Shown: positions 38,556 through 47,843 of the stretch, piece by piece
Layout of the letters: the number at the start of each line of letters is the position of its first letter
Position numbering within the stretch: the stretch's first letter is position 1
Assembly (NCBI GenBank): GCA_900317855.1
Contig: ONIG01000003.1
Location: 1-64,000 of the forward strand
Source: an uncultured Eubacteriales bacterium
GTDB lineage: Bacteria; Bacillota; Clostridia; Oscillospirales; Oscillospiraceae
DNA: 64,000 nt
Direction: 5' to 3'
Translations under genes and position numbers: made by a program
Notes under the pieces: model-generated
The model's database searches: none
What the model saw: the letters and a program-made list of their open reading frames with translations, nothing else
Told to the model about the DNA's origin: nothing

Positions 38556-40481
38556 TCAGACGTTCATGGCGGCGGCGTAAGCGTCGGCAGTGGCTTCGAT
38601 GCCCATGTCGGCCTTCTTGGCGCTGCCGATCACATCGCAGGGGATGCCGAGCTCGCTGCACGCATCGGTCAGCTCCTGCGTCGGGCGGGAGTGCATACCG
38701 GTCGCAATGACGAGCGAATCGTAGTGGCGGGTCTTTTCCACGGTCTTCTTAGCCTTGTTCGTGAACGAATAGGTGATCTCGTGGTCGCCGATGCCGGTGA
38801 CCTTGGAGTTGCGGCTCTTCTTGATCGTGTCGCCGGGATACTCGATGTCGAGGAACATGGTGCGCAGCATACCCATCTTGTTGCCGACACGCTTGGAATC
38901 CATGACGCGCACATCGGTCACACCGTGCTCGACGAGATACTCTGCAGTTTCGACGCCGACACCGCCGCCGCCAAGGATAATGACCTCGCCCTGCGGCAGA
39001 GCCTTGCCGGCCAGCACGTCCTCAGCCACGTAGACGTCCTTCGCGGTGTCCAGACCCGGGATGTTCGGGGCGACGTAGTGTGCGCCGGTGGCAACGATCA
39101 CGTGGTCGGGCTTGACTTCCTTGATGAGCTCGGGCGTGACGGTCACGCCGGTCTTGATCTCGATGCCCATGCGCTTGCATTCTTCGGCATCCCACATCAC
39201 AGCGTCGGTGAAGGCCTGCTTCTTCGGGGCCTTGCCGGCCAGGACGAAGTGACCGCCGGGGGCCTGCGTGGCTTCGTACACGGTCGGGTTGTGGCCGCGG
39301 GCCTTGAGGTACTCGGCTGCCATCAGGCCGCCGATGCCGGCGCCGATGACCATGACGTTTTTGGCCTTCTCCGGCTTCGGGAGGCCCTTGTACTCAAGGC
39401 AGAGCGCGGGGTTGCGGGTGCAGGTGATGTGCTTGGCGTTCGGGTCGATGACCTTGTCGTAGCAGCCCTCGGTGCAGCCGATGCAGCGGCGGATCTCCGC
39501 GTCACGGCCGGCCTGTGCCTTGTTGCACCACTCGGGATCCACGAGCTGTGCACGGCCGACGGCGACCATGTCGATCTTGCCTTCGCGGATGAGCTGGTCC
39601 GCCAGCGCGGGCTCGACGATGCGGCCGACGCCGATGACCGGGATGTTCACGCGCGCCTTGATGGCGGCGATGTTATCCATGTTGAAGCCCGGCTCCAGGT
39701 TGTAGGGCGGCACTTCGTACACGGTCGCGAGGCTGCGGGCGTTGCCGCGGGACAGGTCGATCGCATCAACACCGGCCTCGGCGGCCCAGTTGATGAACTG
39801 CACGGTCTCGTCCTGCGTGGTCACGGCCGGGAGCATCTCGTCGATGGCGTCCAGACGCATGAGCAGCGGCATGTCTTCCGGCATGTTCTTGCGCATCTCA
39901 CGGATGACCTCAAGATTGAAGCGGCAGCGGTTCTCCAGGCTCTGGTTGCCGTACTCGTCGGTGCGCTTGTTGAGCGAGGGGTTCATGAATTCGTGCGGCA
40001 GGTAAGTGTGCGCGCCGTGGAACTCGAGTGCGTCAAAGCCGGCCTCGACGGCGAGCTTGGCGGAGTAGCCGAACTGCTTGACGATCTCGTGGATGCGCTC
40101 GACGGTCAGCGTGTCGGGCGTCTCGAGCTTGTTGGTCTTGTCGAAGAACTCTTCGGGCACGAAGCCGCCGTGCCAGATCTGCACGCCTGCTTTGCCGCCG
40201 GCCGCGTGGATCGCGTCGGTGACCTTGCGCAGCTGGTCTCTGTGGTGCTCATTATAAAGGCCGAGGTACAGGTATGCATGGCACTCGGGGCAGATGGAGA
40301 CGAGCTCGACAATGTTCAGGCCGCAGCCGCCGGCTGCGCGCGCCGCATGGTAGGCGGGCAGATCCTCGCCGACGTCGTTCTTGTCCTTGACCATCTTGGT
40401 GTTCATACCCGGCAGGACCACACGGTTTTTCAGCTCAAGCCCTCTGAGCTTGATGGGAGAAAACAATGCATCGTAACTCAT
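38556..40481 (-). CDS. baiCD: BaiCD, 3-oxo-delta-4-bile acid oxidoreductase
   Basis: This 641-residue protein has an N-terminal old yellow enzyme FMN barrel (FSPIKLRGLELKNRVVLPGM; QIWHGGF; FHGAHTYLPHEF), an iron-sulphur cluster region with Cys333, Cys336, Cys340 and Cys354, and C-terminal FAD/NAD domains (VIGAGIGGLMAAEY, IILGGGGVGVETAEY). It matches BaiCD closely and the 2,4-dienoyl-CoA reductase family generally. BaiCD oxidises at C4-C5 of 3-oxo bile-acyl-CoA and reduces it in the return arm. The ATG at 40481 follows AAAGGTGT; a GTG at 40490 is less likely. It leads the minus-strand operon with baiE and faces baiH. Confidence 0.93.
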   Translation of the reverse strand: MSYDALFSPIKLRGLELKNRVVLPGMNTKMVKDKNDVGEDLPAYHAARAAGGCGLNIVELVSICPECHAYLYLGLYNEHHRDQLRKVTDAIHAAGGKAGVQIWHGGFVPEEFFDKTNKLETPDTLTVERIHEIVKQFGYSAKLAVEAGFDALEFHGAHTYLPHEFMNPSLNKRTDEYGNQSLENRCRFNLEVIREMRKNMPEDMPLLMRLDAIDEMLPAVTTQDETVQFINWAAEAGVDAIDLSRGNARSLATVYEVPPYNLEPGFNMDNIAAIKARVNIPVIGVGRIVEPALADQLIREGKIDMVAVGRAQLVDPEWCNKAQAGRDAEIRRCIGCTEGCYDKVIDPNAKHITCTRNPALCLEYKGLPKPEKAKNVMVIGAGIGGLMAAEYLKARGHNPTVYEATQAPGGHFVLAGKAPKKQAFTDAVMWDAEECKRMGIEIKTGVTVTPELIKEVKPDHVIVATGAHYVAPNIPGLDTAKDVYVAEDVLAGKALPQGEVIILGGGGVGVETAEYLVEHGVTDVRVMDSKRVGNKMGMLRTMFLDIEYPGDTIKKSRNSKVTGIGDHEITYSFTNKAKKTVEKTRHYDSLVIATGMHSRPTQELTDACSELGIPCDVIGSAKKADMGIEATADAYAAAMNV

Positions 40482-41094
40482 GAAATACACCTTTCTTCAT
40501 TGAAATGAATCCGAATCTGGTTTTCTACGCGTCTGCCTGAGAGCGGAGTTCCTTAATCATGTCCGACAGACCCGGGAATGATCCGCCGGAGACCGGCCGC
40601 TGGTGGCCGGATTCCGCTCCTCATCAGCTATTGTAGAAATTTTAACACTAGGCCGCGAACCGTGTCGGAAAGAATGTGGCGTAATCATGCGCAAGAAATG
40701 TACAAAAACTTCAGTTTTATTGTCACTTTGCCGCGGGAATGTGGCGTAATGTACAAAACCGACTGCTGTCTCTTGTGCAAATTCGCCTCTTTCCACAGAG
40801 AACACCGGGGGAACACAGCATTTTTCCGTCATTATTTCTCTGGACAAATGCGCAAAAAAGTCCGCAAAATGTAGTGAAAATGAAAAAACTGTCTGCTTGC
40901 GCGCCAACATTTTCTGAAATTCTTTTTGAAAATGTGGATTATTTAACAAGAAAATGTGCGACATATCCGCGCCGCATCCTTTATACTGAAAGCACGAACC
41001 ATCCGGAGCACCCATGCGCTGCCCTCCGGCCGGAATATACGGCGGAAAGCCGATGTGTGGGATACATATTTAATATCGTTCAGGAGGCAATCAC
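40482..41094. promoter_or_regulatory. Divergent control region between baiCD and baiH with repeated motifs
   Basis: About 610 bases lie between the two start codons and show no convincing gene. The middle is AT-rich. It holds two copies of GAATGTGGCGTAAT (40672-40685 and 40737-40750), each near a copy of AATGTACAAAA (40697-40707 and 40748-40758). A baiH promoter is likely at 40958-40987 (GCGACA, 18 bases, TATACT). The leader toward baiCD contains a CCGGCC/GGCCGG hairpin near 40593. Small frames in this region lack ribosome binding sites. Likely targets of the AraC-type regulators downstream; not tested. Confidence 0.7.
40672..40758 (+). repeat. Duplicated putative operator motifs upstream of baiCD and baiH
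   Basis: GAATGTGGCGTAAT occurs at 40672-40685 and 40737-40750, 65 bases apart. AATGTACAAAA occurs at 40697-40707 and 40748-40758; in the second unit the two motifs overlap. The same AATGTACAAAA recurs at 50767-50777 upstream of the second baiF gene, the only other copy noticed. Confidence 0.55.
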
Positions 41095-43086
41095 ATGATA
41101 ACCGATATGAAAGATGCGAAAATCTTCTCGCCCCTGCAGTTGGGCAGAACGACGCTGAAAAACCGTATTGCCATGGCGCCGATGAGTATGCACTATGAGG
41201 CGACCAACGGCACGGTTCCCAAGCAGCTCGCGGATATCTTTGTGCGCCGCGCAGAGGGCGGTGCAGGCTACGTCGTGATCGACGCAGTTACGGTCGATCA
41301 TAAGTATTGGTACATCGGCAAGACGACCGCGCTGGACAAGGACTCCCTCGTCCCGCAGTTCGCCGCCTTTGCAAAGCGCGTGAGCGATGCCGGCAGCACG
41401 CTCTTCCCGCAGCTGATCCATCCGGGCCCGGAGTCCATCTGTGCGCTCAAGGGCATCACGCCGCTCGGCCCGTCCGTGAACACGAACGCCAACGGCGCCG
41501 TCAGCCGCCCGATCACGATTGACGAGATCCACAAGGTCGTCAAGCAGTACGGTCAGGCTGCGCGCCGCGCCGAAGAGGCCGGCTGCGGCGGTATCGCCCT
41601 GCACGTCGCGCATGCCTATATGCTGCCGGGCGCATTCCTCAGCCCGCTGCGCAACAAGCGCATGGACGAGTACGGCGGCTGCATCGACAACCGCGCGCGC
41701 CTGATTCTTGAGATTATTGAAGAGTGCCGCCGCAACATCAGCCCCGATTTTCCGATCGTGCTGCGCGTCTCCGGTTCCGAGCGTGAGCCGGGCGGCAACT
41801 CTCTGGACGAAATGCTTTACCTCGCCCCGAAGTTCGAGGCCGCGGGTGTCGATATGCTCGAGGTCTCCGGCGGCGTCCAATATGAGGGCCTTCAGAACAT
41901 CCTTCCTTCTCACAGCCAGAAGATCGGCATGAACGTCTATGAGGCGTCGGAGATTAAGAAGGTCGTGAACATCCCGGTTTTCGTTGTCGGCAAGATCAAC
42001 GACGTGCGCTACGCCGCCGATCTGGTCGAGCGTGGTCTGGTGGACGGCGTGTCTATGGGTCGTCCTTTGCTCGCAGACCCCGATCTGCCGAAGAAGGCTT
42101 ATGAAAATCGCTTTGATGACATCACGCCCTGCGGCTCCTGCGGCGGCCGGTGCATCACGCCGGAAGATCCGCATCACCCGGTCTGCAAGTGCCACATCAA
42201 CCCGCTCGTCGGCCATGAGTATGACTATCCGTTCAACCCGACCGACAAGCCGAAGAAGGTCCTCGTCATTGGCGCCGGCCCCGGCGGTATGTACACCGCG
42301 GTCACGGCGGCTGAGCGCGGCCATGACGTCACCGTCTGGGAAAAGAGCAAGCAGATCGGCGGTCAGCTGAATCTGGCGGTCGTTTCTCCCGGCAAGCAGG
42401 AGATGTGCAAGTGGCTCACGCACCTGAACTACCGCGCCAAGAAGGCCGGCGTGAAGTTCGAGTTCAAGAAAGAAGCCACGGTCGAGAGCGTGAAGGAATT
42501 CGCGCCCGATGCCGTCGTCGTCGCCACCGGCGCGACGCCGCTCATCCCGACCTTCATCAAGGGCGTCGGCGACTATCCGGTCATCACCACCCATGATATC
42601 CTCAGCCGCAAGGTCACCATCCCGAAGGGTACGGTCTGCATCCTTGGCGGCGGCGAAGTCGCCTGTGAGACGGCCGAAATGCTCATGGCCGATGCACGCC
42701 CGAACTCCTTTGCCACCACCGGCAGCATCGGCGATGTGGAGGTCACGCTCGTCGAGATGCAGCCGCAGCTCATGACCGGCGTCTGCCTGCCGAACCGCAA
42801 CATTGCGCTCGCCAGCCTGCGCCGTGAGGGCGTCAAGAGCTACATCAACTCCAAGGTGCTCGAAGTGACCGAGCACGAGGTCAAGATCCAGCACAAGGAC
42901 GGCACGGAAGAGTGGCTCAAGGGCTTTGATTACATTGTTCTTGGCCTCGGCTCCCGCAAGTATGATCCGCTGTCCGAAGAGCTCAAGGCGTTCGTGCCGG
43001 AAGTCCATGTCATCGGCGACGCCATCAAGCCGGGTCAGTCCAGCGATGCCATGCATCAGGGCTTCCACGTCGGCTACGAGCTGTAA
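41095..43086 (+). CDS. baiH: BaiH, NADH:flavin oxidoreductase of the bile acid pathway
   Basis: This 663-residue protein matches BaiH closely: FSPLQLGRTTLKNRIAMAPM, YEATNGTVPKQLAD, RRAEGGAGYVVIDAV, an iron-sulphur region with Cys346, Cys349, Cys353 and Cys364/366, then VIGAGPGGMYTAVTAAERG and ILGGGEVACETAEML. Family: old yellow enzyme fused to FAD and NAD domains. BaiH acts on the delta-4 or delta-6 bond in the reductive/oxidative arm, reported mainly for 7-beta substrates in early work and in the reductive arm later. AGGAGG lies seven bases before the ATG. A terminator at 43156 follows, so it is probably transcribed alone. Confidence 0.93.
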   Translation: MITDMKDAKIFSPLQLGRTTLKNRIAMAPMSMHYEATNGTVPKQLADIFVRRAEGGAGYVVIDAVTVDHKYWYIGKTTALDKDSLVPQFAAFAKRVSDAGSTLFPQLIHPGPESICALKGITPLGPSVNTNANGAVSRPITIDEIHKVVKQYGQAARRAEEAGCGGIALHVAHAYMLPGAFLSPLRNKRMDEYGGCIDNRARLILEIIEECRRNISPDFPIVLRVSGSEREPGGNSLDEMLYLAPKFEAAGVDMLEVSGGVQYEGLQNILPSHSQKIGMNVYEASEIKKVVNIPVFVVGKINDVRYAADLVERGLVDGVSMGRPLLADPDLPKKAYENRFDDITPCGSCGGRCITPEDPHHPVCKCHINPLVGHEYDYPFNPTDKPKKVLVIGAGPGGMYTAVTAAERGHDVTVWEKSKQIGGQLNLAVVSPGKQEMCKWLTHLNYRAKKAGVKFEFKKEATVESVKEFAPDAVVVATGATPLIPTFIKGVGDYPVITTHDILSRKVTIPKGTVCILGGGEVACETAEMLMADARPNSFATTGSIGDVEVTLVEMQPQLMTGVCLPNRNIALASLRREGVKSYINSKVLEVTEHEVKIQHKDGTEEWLKGFDYIVLGLGSRKYDPLSEELKAFVPEVHVIGDAIKPGQSSDAMHQGFHVGYEL

Positions 43087-43155
43087 GTCACTGCGTATTC
43101 TCTTTGCTATTATTCCTTTTCATCCTCTTACTCCTTTCAATCTTATCACAGCGCG

Positions 43156-43189
43156 AAGGCCCGCCGGAGCACACCGGCGGGCCTTTTGC
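43156..43189 (+). terminator. Terminator after baiH
   Basis: AAGGCCCGCCGG (43156-43167) pairs with CCGGCGGGCCTT (43174-43185), followed by TTTT-type sequence. The remaining bases to 43347 hold a possible promoter for the next gene (TTTTGC, 17 bases, TATAAA at 43279-43284) and no gene. Confidence 0.85.
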
Positions 43190-43347
43190 CATTCCGCGCT
43201 AATTGTAACAAAAATGAACGGAAATGTTGAAAAGTTTGAAATTCACGCACTTGTTTTTTGCACGAAAAGCTGTTAATCTATAAACAGAAGCATTGCCGGT
43301 TGTCCGTTAGTAAGCCGTACCGTTACCACGAATGGGGGCTAGAAACG

Positions 43348-44583
43348 TTGAAGAGAAGAAACAGACCGCTCTGCGAAACGCCGCGCAGCGGGCATTTTTG
43401 CGGGCCGGACAAGTATCTCCGGCTTCAGGAGCATACCATTAGTGAGGAGCTGTTCCCCGTTATGGAGGTGGACAGCTATTTCGTGCTTGTCCGCAGCGGC
43501 AGCGGCAGTTTTATTATCAACGGCGAGGAGTTTCCTGTACAGCCGGGCTGCGTCGCATGGATCCAGTGTTCGCAGGTGCTGACGATTTGCCCTGAATTCG
43601 GAGATGCGCTGAAGATATGGGTTGCTGCGTTCGATTACCAGCTTTTGAGCTATTATATGTTCAACCAGATCACGAATCTGCGCGAGATCGAGATCGTCAC
43701 CGGTCTGCCTGTGATCGGCCCGGACGGGGACAATGTCAAGGAAATCGCGCGGCTGTTTGAACAGTTCCGGCATCTGAGTGCAAAAAACAGTTGCGGCTCG
43801 GCGGTGATCCGCAGTTCGTTCCTGCGCAAGATCGAGCTTTTGTATAACCGCGCGGCCGCGCGGCGCAGGGAGCAGTACTCGATGCTGGATATGCCGCTCG
43901 GCCGGCGCGCCAGCCTCTATATCGCCACGCACAGCACGGCAGAGCTTACGGCGGCTTCGGTCGCGGAGGCGGTCTCCTCCGATGCGGATGAGGCGGCGCT
44001 TAACCACGCGCTGCTGATCGCGACGGGGCTGAACTTCAGCCAGTATGTCAATCGCACGCGCCTGATCCTGGCCATGTCGTATTTCCTGTATGACAGCCTG
44101 CCGTTTGACTATGTGTCGTCCATTTCCGGCTTCCATATGAGCATCACGTTTTTCCGCCGCTTTAAGGCGCTGACCGGTATGACCCCGCAGGGGTATCTCA
44201 ATGAAATGCTCAGCGATGGGAAAGACGGCCGGGTCTACCGCGGCATGATCATGAGCGAGACGCTCATTTCTGCCATCAGCTATCTGTATGAGAATATGTC
44301 CGAGCCGATTGATGCCGAAAAGATCGCACGCGACCTGTATACGTCGGAAAATATCCTGCGTATGCAGCTCAAAACGCGCCTGAACTCCAGTTATAAGCAG
44401 ATCCTGTCCATGTTCCGTGTGCGTTACGCGGAGGCGCTGCTCACGACAACGGACCTGCCGACGGTCGACATCGCGATGGAAACGGGCTTCGGCTCCGACC
44501 GGACGATGGGCCGTGTATTTTACGCGCTCAACAAGATGTCGCCGGGCGAGTTCCGCAAGCAGAGAGGACAGGGGAGGAAATAG
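43348..44583 (+). CDS. AraC-type regulator with cupin sensor and two tandem HTH domains
   Basis: This protein of about 411 residues has an N-terminal cupin-like sensor (FVLVRSGSGSFIINGEEFPV), then one AraC-type DNA-binding domain (about residues 187-285, ending FHMSITFFRRFKALTGMTPQ) and a second complete one (about 303-407, ending ETGFGSDRTMGRVFYALNKMSPGEF). Most AraC proteins have only one such domain. BarA, the bai regulator of C. scindens, is also AraC-type, so this is a good candidate activator of the bai genes. I place the start at TTG 43348 after GGGGG; no in-frame ATG with a ribosome binding site exists. Confidence 0.82.
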   Translation: MKRRNRPLCETPRSGHFCGPDKYLRLQEHTISEELFPVMEVDSYFVLVRSGSGSFIINGEEFPVQPGCVAWIQCSQVLTICPEFGDALKIWVAAFDYQLLSYYMFNQITNLREIEIVTGLPVIGPDGDNVKEIARLFEQFRHLSAKNSCGSAVIRSSFLRKIELLYNRAAARRREQYSMLDMPLGRRASLYIATHSTAELTAASVAEAVSSDADEAALNHALLIATGLNFSQYVNRTRLILAMSYFLYDSLPFDYVSSISGFHMSITFFRRFKALTGMTPQGYLNEMLSDGKDGRVYRGMIMSETLISAISYLYENMSEPIDAEKIARDLYTSENILRMQLKTRLNSSYKQILSMFRVRYAEALLTTTDLPTVDIAMETGFGSDRTMGRVFYALNKMSPGEFRKQRGQGRK

Positions 44584-44584
44584 T

Positions 44585-45178
44585 ATGAACGATGATCGTT
44601 TGTCCGGCCCGGTGTTTGACAGTACGCAGGACGATAAGGCCGTTTTGACGGGCGCGCATGATTATTTTGTCAACGACGTCCTGCCCAGCGATATCAAAGC
44701 CTGCATTCGGCAAATCAAAGCGCCGACGCTCTATGTCAATAATCACGACGAGACCTTCCTGCTTGTCCGCAGCGGCCACGGTACGCTGACGGTCAACGGT
44801 CTGGATTACCGGCTCAAGCCGAACACGCTCGTTAACCTCGGCCCGTTCCACCGCTACCGTTATCTGCCGGATAGCGGGGAAACGCTTGAGATCGCCGAGA
44901 GCCGCATGAACAGCGGCACCTACGTCTATCTGATTGCGAACCCCTATATGAAGTTCGAGCAGTTTTATGTCCCGTCCGAGCCGCCGGTCGTGGCGCTCAG
45001 CGGGTTGTACGCCGAGATCGCGAATGATGCCATGAACGGTATCCTCGCCGAGACGGAAAAGCAGTCGCCGGATCAACTCTCACTCTGCTTCTGCTATATG
45101 ATGGATCTGCTGGGCATCCTGACCGAGAAAATGCCGCGCGCGTATTTTCACCAGAATCCGGATCATTCAAAGAATTGA
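44585..45178 (+). CDS. Cupin sensor-domain protein without DNA-binding domain
   Basis: This 197-residue protein begins one base after the stop of the AraC-type gene (TAGTATG) and repeats its sensor pattern: FLLVRSGHGTLTVNGLDYRL, close to the FVLVRSGSGSFIINGEEFPV of the neighbour. It ends without any helix-turn-helix. It looks like a stand-alone copy of the sensor domain, so it could pair with the tandem-HTH regulator as a ligand sensor or inhibitor, or be a shortened regulator that lost its DNA-binding part. Nothing in the sequence decides between these. A terminator follows at 45201. Confidence 0.7.
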   Translation: MNDDRLSGPVFDSTQDDKAVLTGAHDYFVNDVLPSDIKACIRQIKAPTLYVNNHDETFLLVRSGHGTLTVNGLDYRLKPNTLVNLGPFHRYRYLPDSGETLEIAESRMNSGTYVYLIANPYMKFEQFYVPSEPPVVALSGLYAEIANDAMNGILAETEKQSPDQLSLCFCYMMDLLGILTEKMPRAYFHQNPDHSKN

Positions 45179-45200
45179 ACGGTCAAAACAGAATGTGTTG

Positions 45201-45250
45201 ACAAAGCCTCAAAAGCGGCTATGGCCGTCTTTTGAGGCTTTGTCATTTTT
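45201..45250 (+). terminator. Terminator after the regulator pair
   Basis: ACAAAGCCTCAAAAG (45201-45215) pairs with CTTTTGAGGCTTTGT (45229-45243), followed by CATTTTT. It separates the regulators from the baiA operon. The AT-rich bases from 45251 to 45447 are the baiA leader; I found no clear promoter match in them. Confidence 0.88.
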
Positions 45251-45447
45251 GCCACGAAATTTGATGTGAAATCTGATTTTTTGTCGTTTTTTACGATAGG
45301 AAAACAGGAGGCATCGGCCGGAAGGAAAGCTGCGGTAATGTTAAAATATTATCGTTCCTTAACAAAAGCATAACTGCTGGTGTGTGTCCGGGGTGACGGG
45401 AAAGCCCCGGAAAAGTCAAAGATTTGCGTTAAGAAAGGACAAAAATC

Positions 45448-46215
45448 ATGTTTGAAAACGAATTCAAAGACAAAGTCGTTCTGGTGACCGGCGGCAGCCG
45501 CGGCATCGGCTTCGCAACCGTGAAAGGCTTCCTCGCTGCGGGCGCGAAGGTGTACTTCCTGAGCCACTACGAAGAGACCGGTGCGAAGGCTCTGGCAGCG
45601 CTCAAGGAGATCAATCCTGACTACGAAGTCATGACCAAGGCCATTGACCTGTGCGACTTCAAGGCCGTTCAGGCGCTGTACAAGGAGATTGAGGCCAAGT
45701 GGGGCCGCCTGGACGTGCTCGTCAACAATGCCGGCACCGACTCCAGCACCTGGCTGACCAAGCTGAAGCAGTCCGAGTGGGACTCCGTCTGCGATCTGAA
45801 CATGAAGGGCCCCTACACCATGATCAAGTATGCGATCCCATACCTGGTCAAGACCAAGGGCTGCGTGGTCAACATTGCCTCCGTTGCCGGCGTCTATGGC
45901 TCTCCCACCGGCCTGCCGTACCCCGCTTCCAAGGCTGGCCTGATTGCCATGACCAAGTCCATTGCTTATTCCTTCGCCAATAAGGGCGTGCGTGTCAATG
46001 CGGTCGCTCCCGGCGTTGTGGCGACGGATCTCGTTGCCAACCTGCCCCAGTTCGCCAAGGACTCCATCGGCGATACGATCCCGTTCAAGCGCTTCGCGCA
46101 GCCGGAGGAGATTGCCAACGGCATCATGTTCCTGTCCTCCAGCGCCGCTTCCTACATCACGGGCGTCTGCCTGCAGATTGATGGCGGCTATCGTCCGAAC
46201 AACCAGCCGGCCTGA
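45448..46215 (+). CDS. baiA: BaiA-like 3-alpha-hydroxysteroid dehydrogenase (SDR)
   Basis: This 255-residue classical SDR has VTGGSRGIGFATVK, NNAG, catalytic Ser145 in NIASVAG and Tyr158-Pro-Ala-Ser-Lys162, and ends in DGGYRP like BaiA (DGAYRP). The BaiA family oxidises the 3-alpha-hydroxyl of bile-acyl-CoA using NAD. It shares RGIGFA, VGVAPGVV-like (NAVAPGVVATD) and GYPASKA-like segments with BaiA2. It is the first gene of the plus-strand operon baiA-baiB-baiG-baiF-baiF, AAGAAAGGAC before the ATG. Stereospecificity is by homology. Confidence 0.83.
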   Translation: MFENEFKDKVVLVTGGSRGIGFATVKGFLAAGAKVYFLSHYEETGAKALAALKEINPDYEVMTKAIDLCDFKAVQALYKEIEAKWGRLDVLVNNAGTDSSTWLTKLKQSEWDSVCDLNMKGPYTMIKYAIPYLVKTKGCVVNIASVAGVYGSPTGLPYPASKAGLIAMTKSIAYSFANKGVRVNAVAPGVVATDLVANLPQFAKDSIGDTIPFKRFAQPEEIANGIMFLSSSAASYITGVCLQIDGGYRPNNQPA

Positions 46216-46254
46216 TTTTTCAACATTTACTGCGGTCAGTTAGGAGTCTGCACT

Positions 46255-47778
46255 ATGGAGCGCACATCGCATCTTAACATTTTCAATCAGGGCACCGAGA
46301 GCTTTTTCACACCCGGTACACAGCTGGCGAGCATTGCCCGCGTGAAGCCGGATGCGCCGGCGGTCATTTATGTTTCCCCGGAAAACAAGGAGTCCGTCAT
46401 GACTTGGCGGGAGCTCCACGAGTTCTCGAACCGCATTGCGTGGTATCTGCTTGAGCAGGGGATCGGCCCCGGCAAGAGCGTGCTTGCTGCACTGCCGAAC
46501 ATCCCGACGCACATCGCGCTTGCGTTCGGCATCTGGAAGACCGGCGCCTGCTATGTGCCGGTGTCCAATCGCGCGCCGCAGCGCAATCTGATGGAGATTT
46601 GTGCGTGTGTGTCTCCGGCGCTTGTCATCACGAACCGCAAAAAACCAGACGGCTACCCCGGACTGAGCACGGCGGAACTCAGAGCGCTGTGCGCGGACTG
46701 CCCTGTGGATATGCCGCCCGATGTGCTTGCCATCCCCAATCTTGCCAACTGCTCCGGAGGTACGACGGGGAAGACGAAGGTCATCGAGCAGGATATGCCG
46801 GCAGGGGAGAGCGACGAAGGGCTTCGGACCTGGTTCGCTGTGTCCGGTATGCGCTTCGAGATGCGGCAGCTGCTTGCAGGTCCGTTGTTTCACGGCGCGC
46901 CGCATTCGGCGGCCTTTAACGGCCTCTACTGCGGCAACACGCTCGTTATGCCGGCCAAGCTGGACGCCGAAACGATCGTGCGGCTCATCAAAAAGTACCG
47001 CATCGAGTACGTTCAGATGGTGCCGACGCTCATGCAGCGCATCAGCCGCATGCCCGGCTTCCGGAAGGAAGACCTTGCGAGCATCGAGGTGCTGTGCCAT
47101 ACCGGCGGTGTCTGCTCGCAGGATCTCAAGCGTGAGTGGCTTCAGATCATTCCGCCCGATCGGCTCTATGAGATGTACGCCATGACCGAGTGCATCGGCA
47201 TGACGTCCATCCGCGGCGACGAGTGGCTGCGCCATCCCGGCAGCGTCGGCAAGATGCACTGCGGCCGGGTGGCCATCCGCGGCGAGGACGGCCACGAGCT
47301 GCCCGCTGGCGAGATCGGCGAGATCTTCATGTCCTGGGGCGACAACAGCCCGCGTGTGACCTATAAGAATATTCCGCCGCTCCCGGTGGACAGTGAGGGC
47401 TTCCGCAGCGTCGGCGACATGGGCTATGTGGACGCAGACGGCTATCTGTACTTTGCCGACCGCCGCAGCGACATGATCGTCACCGGCGGAGAAAATGTCT
47501 TTGCCGCCGAGGTCGAGATGGTGCTCAAAAAGCATCCGAAGGTGGTCGATGCCGTGGTCATTGGCCTGCCGGATCCCGATTGGGGCCACCGCATCCACGC
47601 CATCGTGGAGACGAACGGTCCGGTCGGCAGCAAGGATCTCATCCGGTTCGCACTCAATTATCTTCCCCCGTACAAGATCCCCAAATCCATTGAATTTGTG
47701 GATCACATCCCCGTCAACGAAAACGGGAAAGTCGTGCGCAGCAAGCTGGTCGAGGAAAGCCTCGCCAAAGGCTATTGA
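46255..47778 (+). CDS. baiB: Bile acid-CoA ligase BaiB
   Basis: This 507-residue adenylate-forming enzyme has the AMP-binding loop SGGTTGKTKVIEQ, MTECIGMTSIRGDEW, the SVGDMGYVDADGYLYF and DRRSDMIVTGGENVF motifs, and a late Lys in NENGKVVRSK. It shares with BaiB the diagnostic block GPLFHGAPHSAAFNGL and LCHTGGVCS. BaiB forms the CoA thioester of the bile acid side chain with ATP. It follows baiA by 39 bases. AGGAG precedes the ATG. The protein is slightly shorter at the N-terminus than C. scindens BaiB. Confidence 0.94.
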   Translation: MERTSHLNIFNQGTESFFTPGTQLASIARVKPDAPAVIYVSPENKESVMTWRELHEFSNRIAWYLLEQGIGPGKSVLAALPNIPTHIALAFGIWKTGACYVPVSNRAPQRNLMEICACVSPALVITNRKKPDGYPGLSTAELRALCADCPVDMPPDVLAIPNLANCSGGTTGKTKVIEQDMPAGESDEGLRTWFAVSGMRFEMRQLLAGPLFHGAPHSAAFNGLYCGNTLVMPAKLDAETIVRLIKKYRIEYVQMVPTLMQRISRMPGFRKEDLASIEVLCHTGGVCSQDLKREWLQIIPPDRLYEMYAMTECIGMTSIRGDEWLRHPGSVGKMHCGRVAIRGEDGHELPAGEIGEIFMSWGDNSPRVTYKNIPPLPVDSEGFRSVGDMGYVDADGYLYFADRRSDMIVTGGENVFAAEVEMVLKKHPKVVDAVVIGLPDPDWGHRIHAIVETNGPVGSKDLIRFALNYLPPYKIPKSIEFVDHIPVNENGKVVRSKLVEESLAKGY

Positions 47779-47843
47779 GCACGCAGAAGAAACCAACTGT
47801 CACACGGCTTCGTGCCGGAATCACTAGATAGGAGAATGTACTC

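Noticed and set aside
37917..40508. 863-residue open frame on the plus strand
   Set aside because: It is antisense to baiE and baiCD, has no recognisable domain and no ribosome binding site.
40557..41098. Small frames in the baiCD-baiH gap
   Set aside because: Frames of 98-152 residues on both strands lack good ribosome binding sites, the region is AT-rich, and it holds repeats and promoter elements.
41080..43068. 662-residue open frame on the minus strand
   Set aside because: It is antisense to baiH along its whole length; baiH has a clear start site and conserved residues.
38556..43086. BaiCD and BaiH as housekeeping 2,4-dienoyl-CoA reductases
   Set aside because: The fold is shared, but both follow the Bai sequences closely along their length and lie with BaiE and BaiB homologues. 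Still, substrate is not proven.
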